Shown here: positions 5,394 to 5,975 of the stretch, one piece after another | Layout: each line of letters opens with the position of its first letter | Numbering within the stretch: position 1 is the stretch's first letter | NCBI GenBank assembly: GCA_937923125.1 | Contig: CALALK010000023.1 | Location: forward strand, 1 to 5,975 | From: an uncultured Carnobacterium sp. | GTDB lineage: Bacteria > Bacillota > Bacilli > Lactobacillales > Aerococcaceae | Reading direction: 5' to 3' | Length of the DNA stretch: 5,975 nucleotides | Translations under genes and position numbers: made by a program | Notes under the pieces: generated by a model | What the model was told of the DNA's origin: nothing | The model's database searches: none | Seen by the model: only the letters and a program-made list of their open reading frames with translations

Positions 5394-5975
5394 ATGAAAG
5401 ATTTCATCAAAGGAAGACTTTCGAAGCTATTATTCGTATTGTTCATCCCGATGTTGTTATTCATGCTGGCCCCTCAATCAGTGGTGAACGCAGCAGACGT
5501 TAGTAATAACATCAGTTCATTGACGGTCTCTTCAAGCGAAATTACAGACGGCGGACAAACAACCGTTAAATTTACGTTTGACGAACACGCTCAAAAAATC
5601 AAAGCTGGAGACACTCTTGAAGTGACTTGGCCAAGTTCAGGCACTCTTCACGGGACTGGATTTAAGAAAACCATCCAATTGACCATCGACGGCAAATACG
5701 TTGGGGACATGGTCATCAAAGACGGTTCTGCAAAAGTAACGTTCAACGACGGCATCACTGGACTTGAGAACGTTCGCGGTTGGGGTGAATTCGAAATCGA
5801 AGGTCACAACGACACAGCAACAGACAAAGAACACGTTGGTAAATTTACCATCGTGAGTGGAGACAAAACTGTCGACCTTAACGTGAAGAAAATGGCGACT
5901 GGCGTAAACAACGCTCCATTCTACTTAAAAGCTGGGGATATGCACGCTGACGACCCTGACAACATTCTTTGGGCA
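5394..5975 (+). CDS. Secreted Ig-like surface adhesin, N-terminal part (cut by window edge)
   Basis: The first 194 residues of a secreted protein run off the right edge in frame. A signal peptide has a basic start (MKDFIKGRLSK), a hydrophobic core at 12-26 and a likely cut after VNA (31-33) or the next alanine. The mature part, from about 35, is a beta-rich domain. It contains ISSLTVSSSEITDGGQTTVK, then GDTLEVTWPSSG (72-83), GFKKTIQL (89-96) and a GWGEFEIEG strand (129-137). This order is typical of the N-terminal Ig-like binding domains of Cna/SdrG-type wall adhesins, which bind collagen, fibrinogen or other host or surface ligands. An LPXTG anchor and Cna-B repeats would be expected downstream but lie outside the window. 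AGGAGG (5381-5386) is 7 nt before the ATG. The gene is divergent from the amidase operon. The ligand is unknown. Confidence 0.85.
   Translation, partial: MKDFIKGRLSKLLFVLFIPMLLFMLAPQSVVNAADVSNNISSLTVSSSEITDGGQTTVKFTFDEHAQKIKAGDTLEVTWPSSGTLHGTGFKKTIQLTIDGKYVGDMVIKDGSAKVTFNDGITGLENVRGWGEFEIEGHNDTATDKEHVGKFTIVSGDKTVDLNVKKMATGVNNAPFYLKAGDMHADDPDNILWA

Noticed and set aside
5637..5834. 65-residue minus-strand frame inside the adhesin gene
   Set aside because: It is a shadow of the adhesin frame, which has a signal peptide, a strong ribosome binding site and a recognisable domain.

Overview
The window looks like chromosomal DNA of a Gram-positive Firmicute, most likely a lactic-acid-type coccus (Carnobacteriaceae, Aerococcaceae or Enterococcaceae are my guess). 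The reasons are strong AGGAGG-type ribosome binding sites, AT-rich spacers with TATAAT-type -10 boxes, U-tailed hairpin terminators, and a secreted Ig-like adhesin start of the kind found in wall-anchored proteins of these groups. No rRNA, tRNA, CRISPR array, transposase or phage gene is visible.

Layout: (1) 1-381, minus, the start of a short single-domain EamA-type membrane transporter, cut by the window edge. (2) 505-1299, plus, divergent from it, a nucleotidyltransferase-fold protein of unknown substrate, closed by a strong terminator at 1355-1385. (3) 1386-1936, a gene-free stretch holding a short hairpin and direct repeat and, at 1537-1891, a 355-bp imperfect inverted repeat with two extra hairpins at its apex. 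It is either a MITE-like element or a structured RNA. (4) Minus strand, read from right to left: an amidase-signature hydrolase (3581-5029), a FAD-dependent DAO-family oxidoreductase (2448-3569) and mscL (1971-2354). The first two are tightly coupled: the ribosome binding site of the oxidoreductase overlaps the amidase stop codon. mscL has its own plausible promoter and a terminator at 1937-1962, but no terminator separates it from the operon. (5) 5394-5975, plus, the start of a secreted Ig-like surface adhesin, preceded by a leader of about 110 nt that can fold in two mutually exclusive ways, one of which ends in a run of seven T.

The amidase and the oxidoreductase probably act one after the other on a nitrogen compound: amide hydrolysis, then oxidation of the released amino acid or amine. 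That link is inferred from operon structure only. The transporter, the nucleotidyltransferase, the osmotic safety channel and the adhesin show no functional link to that pair. For three genes the longest open frame overstates the protein; ribosome binding sites and promoters place the starts at 505, 3569 and 5029.

The two places most worth a second look are the 1537-1891 inverted repeat and the adhesin leader at 5285-5393. No obviously new multi-gene system is present.
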